Positions 54,051-64,000 of a stretch of 64,000 bases of DNA are shown here, in pieces. The notes under the pieces are model-generated. The model had not been told where the DNA came from, made no database searches, and saw only the letters and a list, made by a program, of their open reading frames with translations. Position 1 is the first letter of the stretch. Every line of letters begins with the position of its first letter. This stretch comes from Ariolimax columbianus. Its lineage: Eukaryota > Mollusca > Gastropoda > Stylommatophora > Arionidae. Position numbers and translations under genes: made by a program. The stretch lies in contig JAVGWX010000014.1 in assembly GCA_036924085.1 (NCBI GenBank), forward strand, positions 41,783,556 through 41,847,555. The letters are read 5' to 3'.

Positions 54051-55300
54051 TATAAGGAGTTTTACACCAGCAGATCAAAGAAATAAGGCCTCATTTGCCT
54101 CATCATATTTATCTATAGGAAATTCATAAATGCACATTTATGTGCATGAAATTCCTTACTTATGTTATTTGACTCATTTATCGGTTTGTATGAGTTTGTA
54201 TGTGTTTGTGAGTGTTAGAATGATTTTTTAACATGCATGTATATGTTTATCTGTATCGGAATGTCTTTGTATGTCGTTGTATTAGCAACCAGTGTTCTGA
54301 GAATCAGTGCAGTCAGCAACTAATGACAAAAACGCCGAATTCACTCGAGCTAATGAAACGCTTAAGTCAACCCAGCTACCAATGGTTACATTGATATAGC
54401 CAATGAAGCAAAAGCACAGAGGAAGGAACTGGACACCACATCTCTTATTAGATTGATGCCTAGTAAAATGTACTGTCCAACATTTCATCTCTGACACCAG
54501 TGTTTGAACGGAACTACGTTTTTTTTACCCCAAAAGGGCCCGAATGCATACCCCCCACCCGACTACCCCCAGCCCTTCCAAGGCTTACAAATCCCAGAAC
54601 CAGTGTCTCTTGAAACATCGATAGCACACACGCCTATTATCGAACAGCGGTTACCCGTGCAAGTGATGCTAGCGCAGTAAATGTTGTAAAAGAGACGAAA
54701 CATGCAAATGTCCCTGAGTGGTTTTCCCTGTATGGACGTCGGCCAGATTCCCGAGCTGTATTTCTGTTCCAAAGTTGTATAACAAGTTAGGGACACGAGT
54801 TGGACGGGAAACAACACAGCACTTGGCGTGAGTTACATTCATCTATCGGGCGGATTCCTGTCCATCTCTCAACGGTTTATGGCAAAGCGGTTAATGGCAA
54901 GGTTTATTTTAACGACTGGACTCAGTCGATGCTCTTCAACAACTCTGTAGTGTTTTTTTGTTTATTGGATGTACTCGTACTAAGTTTTTCTATTTAGGCG
55001 AAATTTTATGTGATACATGGCTGTAGTGGCTCTTCTGATATAACGACCCGTATAGAAAAATGCTTGTGAGCACGTCTGGCTGTAGTGCAAAACTAAACTT
55101 CTCATGTGTGTGTGATAGACTTAGGAACGACAGAATCGATGCCCTCAACATCGGTGAGGCTGCTGCAACACATCCTGGTTTAAGGTCTACATTGTCAGCA
55201 TGTTAGGGGTATTCTTCGTGGTCTTCTTCGATCAATGCTTACGTAGACTGGTGCTTTGGATAATTCAATAAACTCAATGTATTCATCTTCAGTCCGCTTG
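54051..55300. other. No recognisable gene
   Basis: Includes a Cys-containing minus frame (54817-54563) that I cannot assign, and gcacagaggaaggaactg at 54415, a word shared with 8035. Possible old repeat; otherwise nothing supported. Confidence 0.35.
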
Positions 55301-55475
55301 TGTTGATGGAGGTCGTGTTGATGGAGGTCGTGTTGATGGAGATCGTGGTGATGGAGATCGTGGTGATGGAGGTCGTGGTGTTGGAGGTCGTGGTGATGGA
55401 GGTCGTGGTGATGGAGGTCGTGGTGATGGAGGTCGTGGTGATGGAGGTCGTGGTGATGGAGGTCGTGTTGATGTA
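55301..55475. repeat. 15-bp minisatellite, ~12 copies
   Basis: Unit gatggaggtcgtggt. The period gives MEVV(M/L) on plus and HHDLH on minus; both are artefacts. Confidence 0.93.
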
Positions 55476-55734
55476 TGACCTCCTTTGTTTCATATTTTTT
55501 GGAAGGCGAAAATGATCTGATGACTTGCCAGGTCAATCCCAGCATCTGTTACCAGCCGTTAGGTTTGTAGACCCTGAAATATTCCAGTACTTTTGCCTAT
55601 TGTGGGGGATTATGGAAGCGTAAATTAGAGCAGTTGAGCCGCAACCTGTCAGGCACCGTCTATATGTCACTCCACTAACCACATTCAATAAATGATGCTG
55701 TCTTTTTTTCAGGGTCTCAATACCGCTGTAGGTT

Positions 55735-56400
55735 CTCCTCGAGGTGAGTCAGCGCCAGCCACATCTTTTTCCTCGAGGTGTGTCAGCGTGGACACATCCT
55801 TCTCCTCAAGGTGAGTCAATGTGGGCGCATGTCTCTCCTCGAGGTGAGAGCGTGGGCCCATGTCTCTCTTCGAGGTGAGTCAGCGGGGACATATCTCTCT
55901 CATCGAGGTGAGTCAGCGTGGGCAACATCCTTCTAATCGAGGTGAGTCAGCGTGAGCAACATCCTTCTCCTCTTGGTGAGTCAGCGTGGGCCCATGTCTC
56001 TCCTCGAGGTGAGTCAGCGTGGGCAAGATCCTTCTCCTTGAGGTGAGTTAGCGTGGACCATATCCGTCTCCACGAGGTGAGTTAGCGTGAGCCATATCCG
56101 TCTCCACGAGGTGAGTTAGCGTGGGCCATATCCGTCTCCACGAGGTGAGTTAGCGTGGAGCATATCCGTCTCCACGAGGTGAGTTAGCGTGGACCATATC
56201 CGTCTCCACGAGGTGAGTTAGCGTGGACCATATCCGTCTCCTCGAGGTAAGTCAGCGTGGGCCCATGTCTCTCCTCGTGGTGAGTCAGCGTGAGCCCATG
56301 TCTCTCCTCGAGGTGAGTCAGTGTGGGCCAAATCTATCTCTTCGTGGTGAGTCAGCGTGGGACCATCTCTCTCCCTGAGGAGAGTCAGAGTGGACCATAT
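55735..56400 (-). repeat. 33-bp minisatellite derived from a LINE C-terminus, ~20 copies
   Basis: Unit gtgagtcagcgtgggcccat plus gtctctcctcgag. On minus, frame 56457-56218 reads TTAHVLQDCLQHSDLRRRIW then STLTLLRERDGPTLTH and onward, so the first unit is the LRRRIWxTLT stretch of the LINE and the rest are copies of it. Confidence 0.9.
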
Positions 56401-56990
56401 CCGTCTCCTCAGATCTGAGTGCTGAAGGCAGTCTTGAAGTACATGTGCTGTAGTCAAGTTTACTAGACTGCGATAACATACTCTGAAGGTAATGATCTTG
56501 ACATTTTGTGCACATGTGTTATCTCATTCTGTTGTGGCCAGTTCGGAGATATATTACGATAACTTGATCCATTCTGGTGAGTGTTCATATAGTACCTGTC
56601 CTCTGCGTGATGTTTGGAGTGTTCTTATTGCCACAGTACATTACACATCATTTTGTTTTGGTCTTTGCCTCCTCATTGATGACCAAGTATTCTTCATGTA
56701 TTAGTGTCACTTACTCTTTACCTACACTGTCGGCCCCCTCGTTTCCCTTGATATTGCAGTGCGATGGTATTCACCGTATCACTGTTTTCTGGAACCCGTG
56801 AGGTATTTGTCAAAGCTGCCATCAATTCGTTGAGTTCAGTGTTATGGCTAAATGTGCACAAGCGTGTATCACGATCTTCTTATGCATTTGGTTTTCTGGT
56901 GGCATCGCCATTTCCACTGCTGTGTTAAGGGTTTCAATTTCGGTTTTGAAGTTTCGAGAACTTGCATGTGGCTATAGAATTGGCTACCTT
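56401..56990 (-). pseudogene. Decayed RNase H LINE relative (RNase H and Cys/His end)
   Basis: Minus readings: SRNFKTEIETLNTAVEMAMP (compare SNFRAEAEALRAAVEEM), IRWIPSHCNIKGNEGADSVG (compare VQWVPSHCNIQGNEEADRLA) and TTAHVLQDCLQHSDLRRRIW (compare TTEHLLQNCPTYEDQREQMW). The order is correct for the 3' part of the element, with frameshifts between blocks. Confidence 0.8.
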
Positions 56991-57044
56991 CTTCGCATTT
57001 ATTTGAATGATCTATGTTATTTGTATGTTGGATCTGACTGATTT

Positions 57045-57305
57045 TCGGAGAGTAGTCTGGAATTAAGATGTGGGCCTCATATGCTGGAAGTAGCGGGTTC
57101 AAATCACGATGGAGACCGGAATTTTTCCACGTGGACTTTTTGGTATTTCAACGGATTTCTGTGTATTGAAGATCGGGTGCCCGCGTGCAAGTGTCGCTAC
57201 GGAGTCCGTCCATTCTGCTGAGATTCTCCAAAACTATGGAGAAGGACAGGGCAATTATGGGTTAAACCGTGCGCAATGTCTCTTCGGTTAAAACTAAAAC
57301 TTTGA
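57045..57305 (+). mobile_element. SINE-D copy 2
   Basis: agcgggttcaaatcacgatg (box B-like), gagaccggaatttttccacg, tggactttttggtat and gatcgggtgcccgcgtgcaa align with 47690-47900. Confidence 0.65.
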
Positions 57306-57790
57306 TTAACAGCTGAGCACCTATAGCATGGATATGATGCCAAGACTATCCCCCCCATGGATTACAATAAATGATGGGTAAGACAATGTCATGCAAAACT
57401 CTACTTCGTCGTCTTGTTGCTGAATGCCCACTATGAGTAGGTTACTCTTCCATGTGCCCTGAAAAGGACGTCACGTAGTGGGTTGCAGTAGCTTTCCTTA
57501 CTTCCCTATCGTGCTGATGAAGGTGGACCAGGATCCTCCAGACGGTTGTGCTATGCTTGGATTCATCTACGTGTCACTCACTACCACGGGGCTCACGTCG
57601 ATCCCTCACCTCGTTAGCCAGGCTGCCATGAAAACAGCCCGTTTCCAGGGAGGGCTACTAGCAAGCCGAGGTGAGGGTCTAAGCCAGTATGTTTTGCCTG
57701 GCCCTGACTAACTTGTCTGGTCAGTAAGTATTTCCTGACCAGACGTTAGTCTTCCTTCCTCCTTCGTCGTCTTAACGACATGCTTTACAA
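57306..57790. other. No gene; one perfect hairpin
   Basis: gtctggtcag (57715-57724) and ctgaccagac (57735-57744) form a perfect 10-bp stem with a 10-nt loop. The plus frame at 57478-57711 is unrecognised. Confidence 0.45.
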
Positions 57791-58240
57791 GTTGTTGTTG
57801 TTGTTTTTGTTGTTATTGTTGCTATCCCATTGCTGCTGATCAAGCCTGCTCTTGGCAGCCAAATCCCATTCTTATATATATACAGGTCTTCTTCAGTTGT
57901 TTCACTGCTCCGTACAGCGTGTTAGGAATTGTCGGCAGTGCTTGTAAGAATCTTTTCCTTATGTCCGCATGCGCCTTGCAATCAATGAGTAGGTGTATAA
58001 CTACTTCATCAGGATGAGAGCAATGTCTTCACAAGGGCAGGTGCTGGGGATTGATGGCATACAAGTGGCTATTAACTTGAGTGTGTCCTTTTTGGAACTG
58101 AGAGTCGAGACTTTGATCTCTTCTATGTAGTTTATTTATGGCATTACTTTTTGGCTGTGACATTTCGCTAAATACACTGCGACTGTTGTTTCCTTCGCCC
58201 ACCTGTACACCATTACAGATTATAGTGTTCATTTGCTTTA
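57791..58240 (-). pseudogene. I-type LINE C-terminal end with CAA tail
   Basis: Minus reading LHRRDQSLDSQFQKGHTQVN, SHLYAINPQHLPL, then HCSHPDEVVIHLLIDCKAH and ADIRKRFLQALPTIPNTLYG. C..C...H....C and the RxxFL/LYG end are typical of the region after RNase H in I-type LINEs. The element ends in an acaacaacaac-type tail (ttgttgttg at 57793-57825). It is a different family from the GAA-tailed LINE. Confidence 0.72.
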
Positions 58241-58507
58241 CTTTAATTGCAGGTCTAAATTATTAATGTGATTGCATTGATGAAAATGAGGGTTATATGT
58301 GCTCCTAAGCGTGGTGGGGATATGCAGTATCCTCTCTTACACAAATTTGCTGCTTCGGATGTTGTAAGTACTGGTTGTCTGAAACCCTGATTTTCAAACT
58401 CTTATAATAGTAGTAAAATCAATATTCAAAGGAAGACAAGAAGAAGGAAAGAAGAAATAAATTAAAGAATCGTTTCCATTGTGTATTGGTTTCCTTTCGT
58501 TTGAACA

Positions 58508-58532
58508 CATTCTAAACGTGTGCTTGTATATA

Positions 58533-58630
<98 letters not shown>

Positions 58631-58675
58631 TGTAAGTATAAATATATATATATAATATATATATATATAATTGCA
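58508..58675. repeat. TA microsatellite
   Basis: Almost pure (TA)n with a few tatg/taag interruptions; palindromic, able to extrude. Confidence 0.95.
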
Positions 58676-58763
58676 GTTGTTTTTCCATTAAGCTCTGCTA
58701 CAATGTCTTGATATGTATTTATTGCTTGTTTATTGTTTAAATGTTTTATGTTGCTATGATTTC

Positions 58764-59292
58764 TTAACTTAACTTAACTTAACGTCTTTATTCTGGTTTA
58801 GAAGACTGCATAGTTTGTATATAATCAGATTCATTTACATTTCCCTGCTCTAAAAGCTATACGCATCCAATCTATTCTTAAATGCAATATCTGTCTTTGC
58901 CTCCACTACTTTCTTGGGCAATGCATTCCAAACATTCACCACTTTCTGACTAAAAAAATATTTCATAATATCTAGTCTGGACCTTTATTTAGTTAAATTG
59001 TAGCGATGCCCTCTTGTTCTTGTAGGTGGTTGGATTTTGAAGAAAAAAAAACGTGTTTATACTAGTCTTATGTATCCTTTCCTATGATTATCTAATACAC
59101 CTGGATTAAATTACCTCTAACTCTTCTCTTTTCTAGACATTGTAGGCCGGTTTATCCGAACCTATTCTCATAAATGTAATTCTGGAATCTCACTATCAGA
59201 TTTGTCGCTCTTGTTTTGTATCCTTTCCAGAAGGTTTATATCTTCTCTACGATAAGGATATCACACATGTACACAGTACTCCAATCTAAGTG
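58764..59292 (-). pseudogene. CR1-like LINE 3' end with AAGTT tail, copy 2, part 1
   Basis: Minus reading LRLEYCVHV, stop where Trp is expected, then YPYRREDINLLERIQNKSD, RVRGNLIQV, YYEIFF, VVNVWNALPKKVVEAKTDIA and FKNRLDAY matches the CR1/L2 RT thumb and C-terminus (EYCxxVWxPY...INxLExVQ..., RGDLIExY, VVNxWNxLPxxVVxAxxxxxFKxxLD). The tail ttaagttaagttaagttaag is at 58764-58783. Interrupted by SINE-E at 59293. Confidence 0.85.
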
Positions 59293-59560
59293 TAAAGTAA
59301 AGTAGCCCATAGCATTACTGCCGTAGGAGTGTGAGGTGTTAGCGATCTCACAATTCAAAGGGTCGTGTAAATGAGGGTGGTAGCCATCTCCTCACCCTCG
59401 CCGCTTTTACTTCCCGGACTAAACCGGTACCCATATAAGGCTGGGTCAACACGAGAGCAATTGAGGTCTAAAAAAACATTACCGCCTCAACTGGAGAATG
59501 AACCCAGGACCCCTCTGATGCGATGCCAGTGCGCTGACCACTGCGCTACACCGCTTCACT
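59293..59560 (-). mobile_element. SINE-E inserted in the LINE, 10-bp TSD
   Basis: Minus reading: gcggtgtagcgcagtggtca (box A region), tcctgggttcattctcc (box B), then a unique body. The flanks aatctaagtg (59283-59292) and aatctaggtg (59561-59570) form a 10-bp TSD with one difference. They restore the LINE reading LVTPRL/LEYC when joined in comparison. Only copy in this window. Confidence 0.85.
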
Positions 59561-59705
59561 AATCTAGGTGTTACTAACGCTTTATACAGTTTGATTATCA
59601 CTTCATTGCTATTATGTTTCATATATCTTTTTATCATTTCTAACATTACATTTGCCTTTGTTCATATTTCGACTGTTTAAGTGTGTACAATAACGTTGAC
59701 CATTT
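59561..59705 (-). pseudogene. CR1-like LINE copy 2, part 2
   Basis: Minus reading ANVMLEMIKRYMKHNSNEVI followed by IKLYKALVTPRL, the segment expected directly before LEYC in CR1-type RTs. Upstream it meets the 35-bp array. Confidence 0.85.
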
Positions 59706-59715
59706 CTTTATTGCA

Positions 59716-60285
59716 TCATTCGATGTCACTAATGTTCTACCTAATCTCTAACATTCGATGTCACTAATGTTCTACCTAATCTCTAACATTCGATGTCACT
59801 AATGTTCTACCTAATCTCTAACATTCGATGTCACTAATGTTCTACCTAATCTCTAACATTCGATGTCACTAATGTTCTACCTAATCTCTAACATTCGATG
59901 TCACTAATGTTCTACCTAATCTCTAACATTCGATGTCACTAATGTTCTACCTAACCTCACACATTTGATGTCACTAATGTTCTATCTAATCTCTAACATT
60001 CGATGTCACTAATGTTCTACCTAATCTCACACATTCGATGTCATTAATGTTCTACCTAATCTCTAACATTCGATGTCACAAATGTTCTACCTAATCTCTA
60101 ACATTCGATGTCACTAATGTTCTACCTAATCTCTAACATTCGATGTCACTAATGTTCTACCTAATCTCTAACATTCGATGTCACTAATGTTCTACATAAT
60201 CTCACACATTCGATGTCACTAATATTCTACCTAATCTCACACATTCGATGTCACTAATATTCTACCTAATCTCACACATTCGAAA
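59716..60285. repeat. 35-bp minisatellite, ~16 copies
   Basis: Unit acattcgatgtcactaatgt plus tctacctaatctcta, period 35 bp (59721, 59756 and onward). Left copies are identical over long runs. A ctcaca variant accumulates on the right. It abuts the LINE fragment at its 5'-truncated end. Confidence 0.95.
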
Positions 60286-61185
<900 letters not shown>

Positions 61186-61684
61186 TTATTGATGCATACA
61201 TGCAATCAATCATACATACATACATATATATATGTGTGTATGTATGTCTGTATGCATGTATACATATATATATATATGTTTGTATGTATGCATCAATACG
61301 AACACAAACTCAGCCCAGAACGAAATCCAACTTTGTAAAACCAATGTTTCTTAACTAAACATCTATTCAAACATGTCTCCGAACGAAGTACTTCCCTTCC
61401 CTGTTGATATACCGCTAAAAACGAATTGAGCGTATTGAGCCTTCCGTTAGACATGGTCTAGGGGACGATGAGGCTAACGTCTGGTCAAGCAAAACACACT
61501 GACCAAACAATGTTAATCAGGGTCAGGAGAAATATAGTCTAAGAACTTCCCCTGACCTGCTCGTTGGTCGTCCTGGAAAAGGGCTGCTGTCGAGGACAAC
61601 AGTCTGGCTAATAAGGTGAGGTTCTTTGTGATCCCCGTAGTAGTGAGTTACACGCAGATTAAGCAAAGCATTGCATAACCGCCT

Positions 61685-61830
61685 TAAGGTCCTCAGTCCA
61701 CTTCATCAGCAAGCTCGGGATGTCAGGAACGCTACTACATTATGCCACAAGTTCCGTCCTTTTCAGGGTGCACAACAGGATTACCAACCCATTGTAGGCA
61801 TTAGCAACCAACCAACCAACCAACCTTCAG
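61685..61830. repeat. Dispersed repeat R2, copy 2, with AACC tail
   Basis: cttcatcagcaagctcggga, ccttttcagggtgcacaaca and cattgtaggcatt match 51255-51365. It ends in agcaaccaaccaaccaacca, which looks like a retroposon tail; R2 may be a SINE 3' part. Confidence 0.65.
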
Positions 61831-62329
61831 GGTCTCAAACGACGATGTCAGCTGACGAAAAGGCTCCGAGGGCAAACTCATAATGCTAAACCGTCGCCGA
61901 TTACGTTCTATTTGAACATGTAGCTCGCTTTGCCGAGTATGTGCCCGCCTACCAACTTTTGAAGCAGAACATGAACATCGAAAACAAAAAGCCACCATCT
62001 CCGTCATTGTCCCGTCCCCTCGGCCGTCTCATAATCCCCTATTTAGGTCAAATCCAAAAGACATCATCCTCATTGCATGCGGCCAGTTTCTCAACCCCTA
62101 CTTGTGCGCATAAATGGTTGACGCGACCAGCACTTGTCGCCTAAGTAGATTACTTACTTACCTACCTATTTAATACAGCTTTCTTGTACCATACCTCATT
62201 TGGATTGACTAGTTGCTTACGTTGCATTCTACTAAGGAAGCACGTTTTTTTGCTTGTTAATTTAGTGACCAGAATTCGTTTCCATAAAAGCAATATCGAT
62301 TTATATTCAATGGCAAGCTTCCTTTTTCT
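61831..62329. other. No recognisable gene
   Basis: Spacer. Nothing supported. Confidence 0.35.
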
Positions 62330-63060
62330 CTTACATTCTCTCATTCTCCTTCATACATTTATATATATTTCTGTCTCAATAACTCTCTCTCTTTGTCTGT
62401 TCAACCTTCTCCCTCTATCTACTCTTCTCCATTTCTTTCGAACGCCTCTTTCTCCAACACGCTGTCCCTGTCATTATCCCTTTCTGTTACTCGCTCGCTC
62501 TCCCTTCCTATATCTTTCCCTTTCCTACCATCTATGTAACGCTCGTTCCATCTCTCTTCTTCTCCTTCTTTCTCTAAATGTATCTCACCTTCTGCATGTA
62601 TCTCTCTACTCATCTATCTCTCGTACGCACTCTCTGCTTCTCTCCATATCCCCCTTTCCCTTTCCCCCTATCTACCTATCCTCATTCTCTCTCATTCTCT
62701 CCCTCTCTCATCTATATTTCTCTCTCTGTCGATCTCTCTCCTCCCCTTTTCTTTCCTTTCCCCTCCCCTTTTCCCTCTCTTCCATTTTCTTTCTTTAACC
62801 GGCATTCTCCATTTCTCTTTTTCGCACTCTACTTCTCTATTTCCGTTTCTGTCTTCCGTCCACTCTTTGTCACTCTCATTATCTCTCTTCCTCTCCCTGC
62901 CACTCTCCCAAATGATCTCCTTTTTTCTCATCCTCTCTCTCCATTTCTCTCCCATTCATCCCTCCCTCTTTTTCCTTCCTTCCCTCCATATCACTCCCAC
63001 TACTTCCCTCTCTTTCCATGGTTTTATCACGCTTTCTCTCGCTCCTACTTCCGTTGCCAG
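62330..63060. repeat. CT-rich pyrimidine tract
   Basis: About 700 bases of degenerate ctctctc/ccttt sequence on plus. Open frames on both strands (Ser/Leu/Phe-rich on plus, Arg/Glu-rich on minus) are compositional artefacts. Confidence 0.85.
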
Positions 63061-63439
63061 AGACATGTTTTATATTTCTATTAACTACTTACTGGACGCC
63101 TGACAACTAGAGCCACTCTGTTATCATTTCTCTTATTCATCTTCTTTGTCAGGTATGAAAGCCGTTAGTCATGAAGAATGACTAGTTATCTGTAATCGTA
63201 TATCCTGGTATTCAATCATACATGTCATTTATCGAAAGATCGTGAACATTTATATCGATATTTACCCTACAATACCATAATGAACCAAAGACTTCACTCA
63301 ACCAGTCATTATATCTCATTGGCGGGCGTCCAAGCAGATGCTTAAAGCAATGAGCTACTATGGTGGCACTTTTCGTGTACATTTGTTTTCAGACAGGCGT
63401 ATCACAAGCCTGGTCAATCTGTGTCTGCTTAACAATCGG

Positions 63440-63565
63440 ATAACAGAACGATGTTCGTCTTTGGTCAATGTCAATAGTGGAGCGGCCACCTTTTAACTGC
63501 AACTATAACGTCATGTTTTTCTACTTCACCTATGGCACGTATAGGACATTACTGACATCAGTAGC
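63440..63565. mobile_element. Half-arm of the foldback element family
   Basis: ccttttaactgcaactataa, cgtcatg, and gacatcagtagcatcc align with the right arm of the 15-kb foldback element (tcttttaactgcaattatga, gacatccttagcaacc). It is cut at the LINE tail at 63574. Confidence 0.65.
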
Positions 63566-63573
63566 ATCCACAT

Positions 63574-64000
63574 TTCTTCTTCTTCTTCATCGTACGCAGT
63601 CAGACAGTAACCATTATTTTTTTCGCAAAAAGCAGCGGTCATCCTGAGGCTGTCGACACTGCCATAGAGCTTGTCTAGTGTTGCCACTGGCGATGGCCAC
63701 ATCTGCTCTCTCTGATCCTCGTATGTCGAGCAGTTTTGCAGCAAATGTTCAGCGGTCATTTTCTGGGTACCACACGGGCATTCGTCAGTGCCACCTATCT
63801 TCAATTTGTAGAATAAGTGGTACCTCAGTCTGTTGTGGCCAGTGCAAAGTCTGAAGACCACGACCTGCTCTCTTCTGCTCAACTGGTAATTGGCATCGTT
63901 TTTGGTGTAGCCAGTATGTTCGGTTTCCCATTTGGTCATGTATCTAGCTCTAGTAAGCCGTTTTGACTATTCGTACGTCATACTACTATCTGGTTGTGGT
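63574..64000 (-). pseudogene. RNase H LINE copy 3, runs off the window end
   Basis: Minus frame 63939-63526 reads MTKWETEHTGYTKNDANYQL, EQVVVFRLCTGHNRLRYHLF, CPCGTQKMTAEHLLQNC and MWPSPVATLDKLYG, over 85% like the intact element by eye, with the Cys/His motif intact. The upstream frame has a TAG where the intact copy has GAG/TCA (SMTYE then stop then SKRL). The element tail is GAA (ttcttcttcttcttc at 63574-63588 on plus). The 5' part lies beyond 64000, so its TSD cannot be checked. Confidence 0.92.

Noticed and set aside
58394..58579. Tyr/Ile repeat frame
   Set aside because: TA microsatellite artefact.
59716..60285. Telomere-like or regulatory array
   Set aside because: The 35-bp unit has no telomeric hexamer and no recognisable regulatory motif; treated as a minisatellite.
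62184..63084. Long Ser/Leu/Phe-rich plus frames and Arg/Glu-rich minus frames
   Set aside because: Compositional effect of the CT-rich tract; unrelated reading frames are open together.

Overview
This window looks like non-coding, repeat-dense nuclear DNA from an animal, most plausibly a marine invertebrate; a mollusc would fit, but that is inference. Four things point this way. There are many 5'-truncated non-LTR retrotransposons (LINEs) of several families. There are several tRNA-derived SINE families with target-site duplications (TSDs). There are mariner-type and foldback DNA elements. There are about thirty independent minisatellite or microsatellite arrays. I see no operons, bacterial signals, CRISPR array, intact rRNA or tRNA gene, or convincing multi-exon host gene. 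One short candidate first exon (minus strand, 6997-7141) is the only sequence that could belong to a host gene.

Layout. 1-9 kb: minisatellites, a long TTC tract, a head-to-head SINE pair at 4.3-4.8 kb and the candidate exon. 9-10.5 kb: a 5'-truncated LINE with a 10-bp TSD that splits a 40/41-bp satellite. 11-16.6 kb: SINE-C, a LINE nested inside another LINE (both ending in a zinc-finger-like motif), a 31-bp array, and a foldback element with very long inverted arms. 17-28 kb: two mariner-derived inverted-repeat elements, SINE-B copies, an RTE-like LINE tail and microsatellites. 28.9-32.1 kb: the centrepiece, a young LINE with an open 1030-codon ORF (RT, RNase H, terminal Cys/His motif) between perfect 15-bp TSDs. 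33-39.5 kb: tandem arrays and SINE-A. 39.7-43.9 kb: a LINE interrupted by a SINE and by an array made from its own RT sequence, followed by an old RNase H LINE split by SINE-A. 45-47.4 kb: a decayed LINE whose RT frame has expanded into about 20 in-frame 9-residue repeats, and which ends in a second array. 49-59.7 kb: more LINE tails, two of them again giving rise to minisatellites, plus SINE-D and SINE-E. 59.7-64 kb: a 35-bp array, TA repeats, a pyrimidine-rich tract and a third copy of the RNase H LINE running off the window end.

Two themes link the features. First, LINEs and SINEs appear to form partner pairs. SINE-C shares about 40 bp of 3' end with a zinc-finger LINE. SINE-B shares a GAA-type tail with the RNase H LINE. 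SINE-A and SINE-B share a central core but have different tails. Second, in at least four places a minisatellite unit is recognisably a piece of the surrounding LINE coding sequence (40.9, 45.6, 53.3 and 55.7 kb), with two weaker cases (23.8 and 46.5 kb). Tandem arrays therefore seem to be born repeatedly inside dead LINE ORFs. All family assignments rest on motif reading by eye; no database search was possible.
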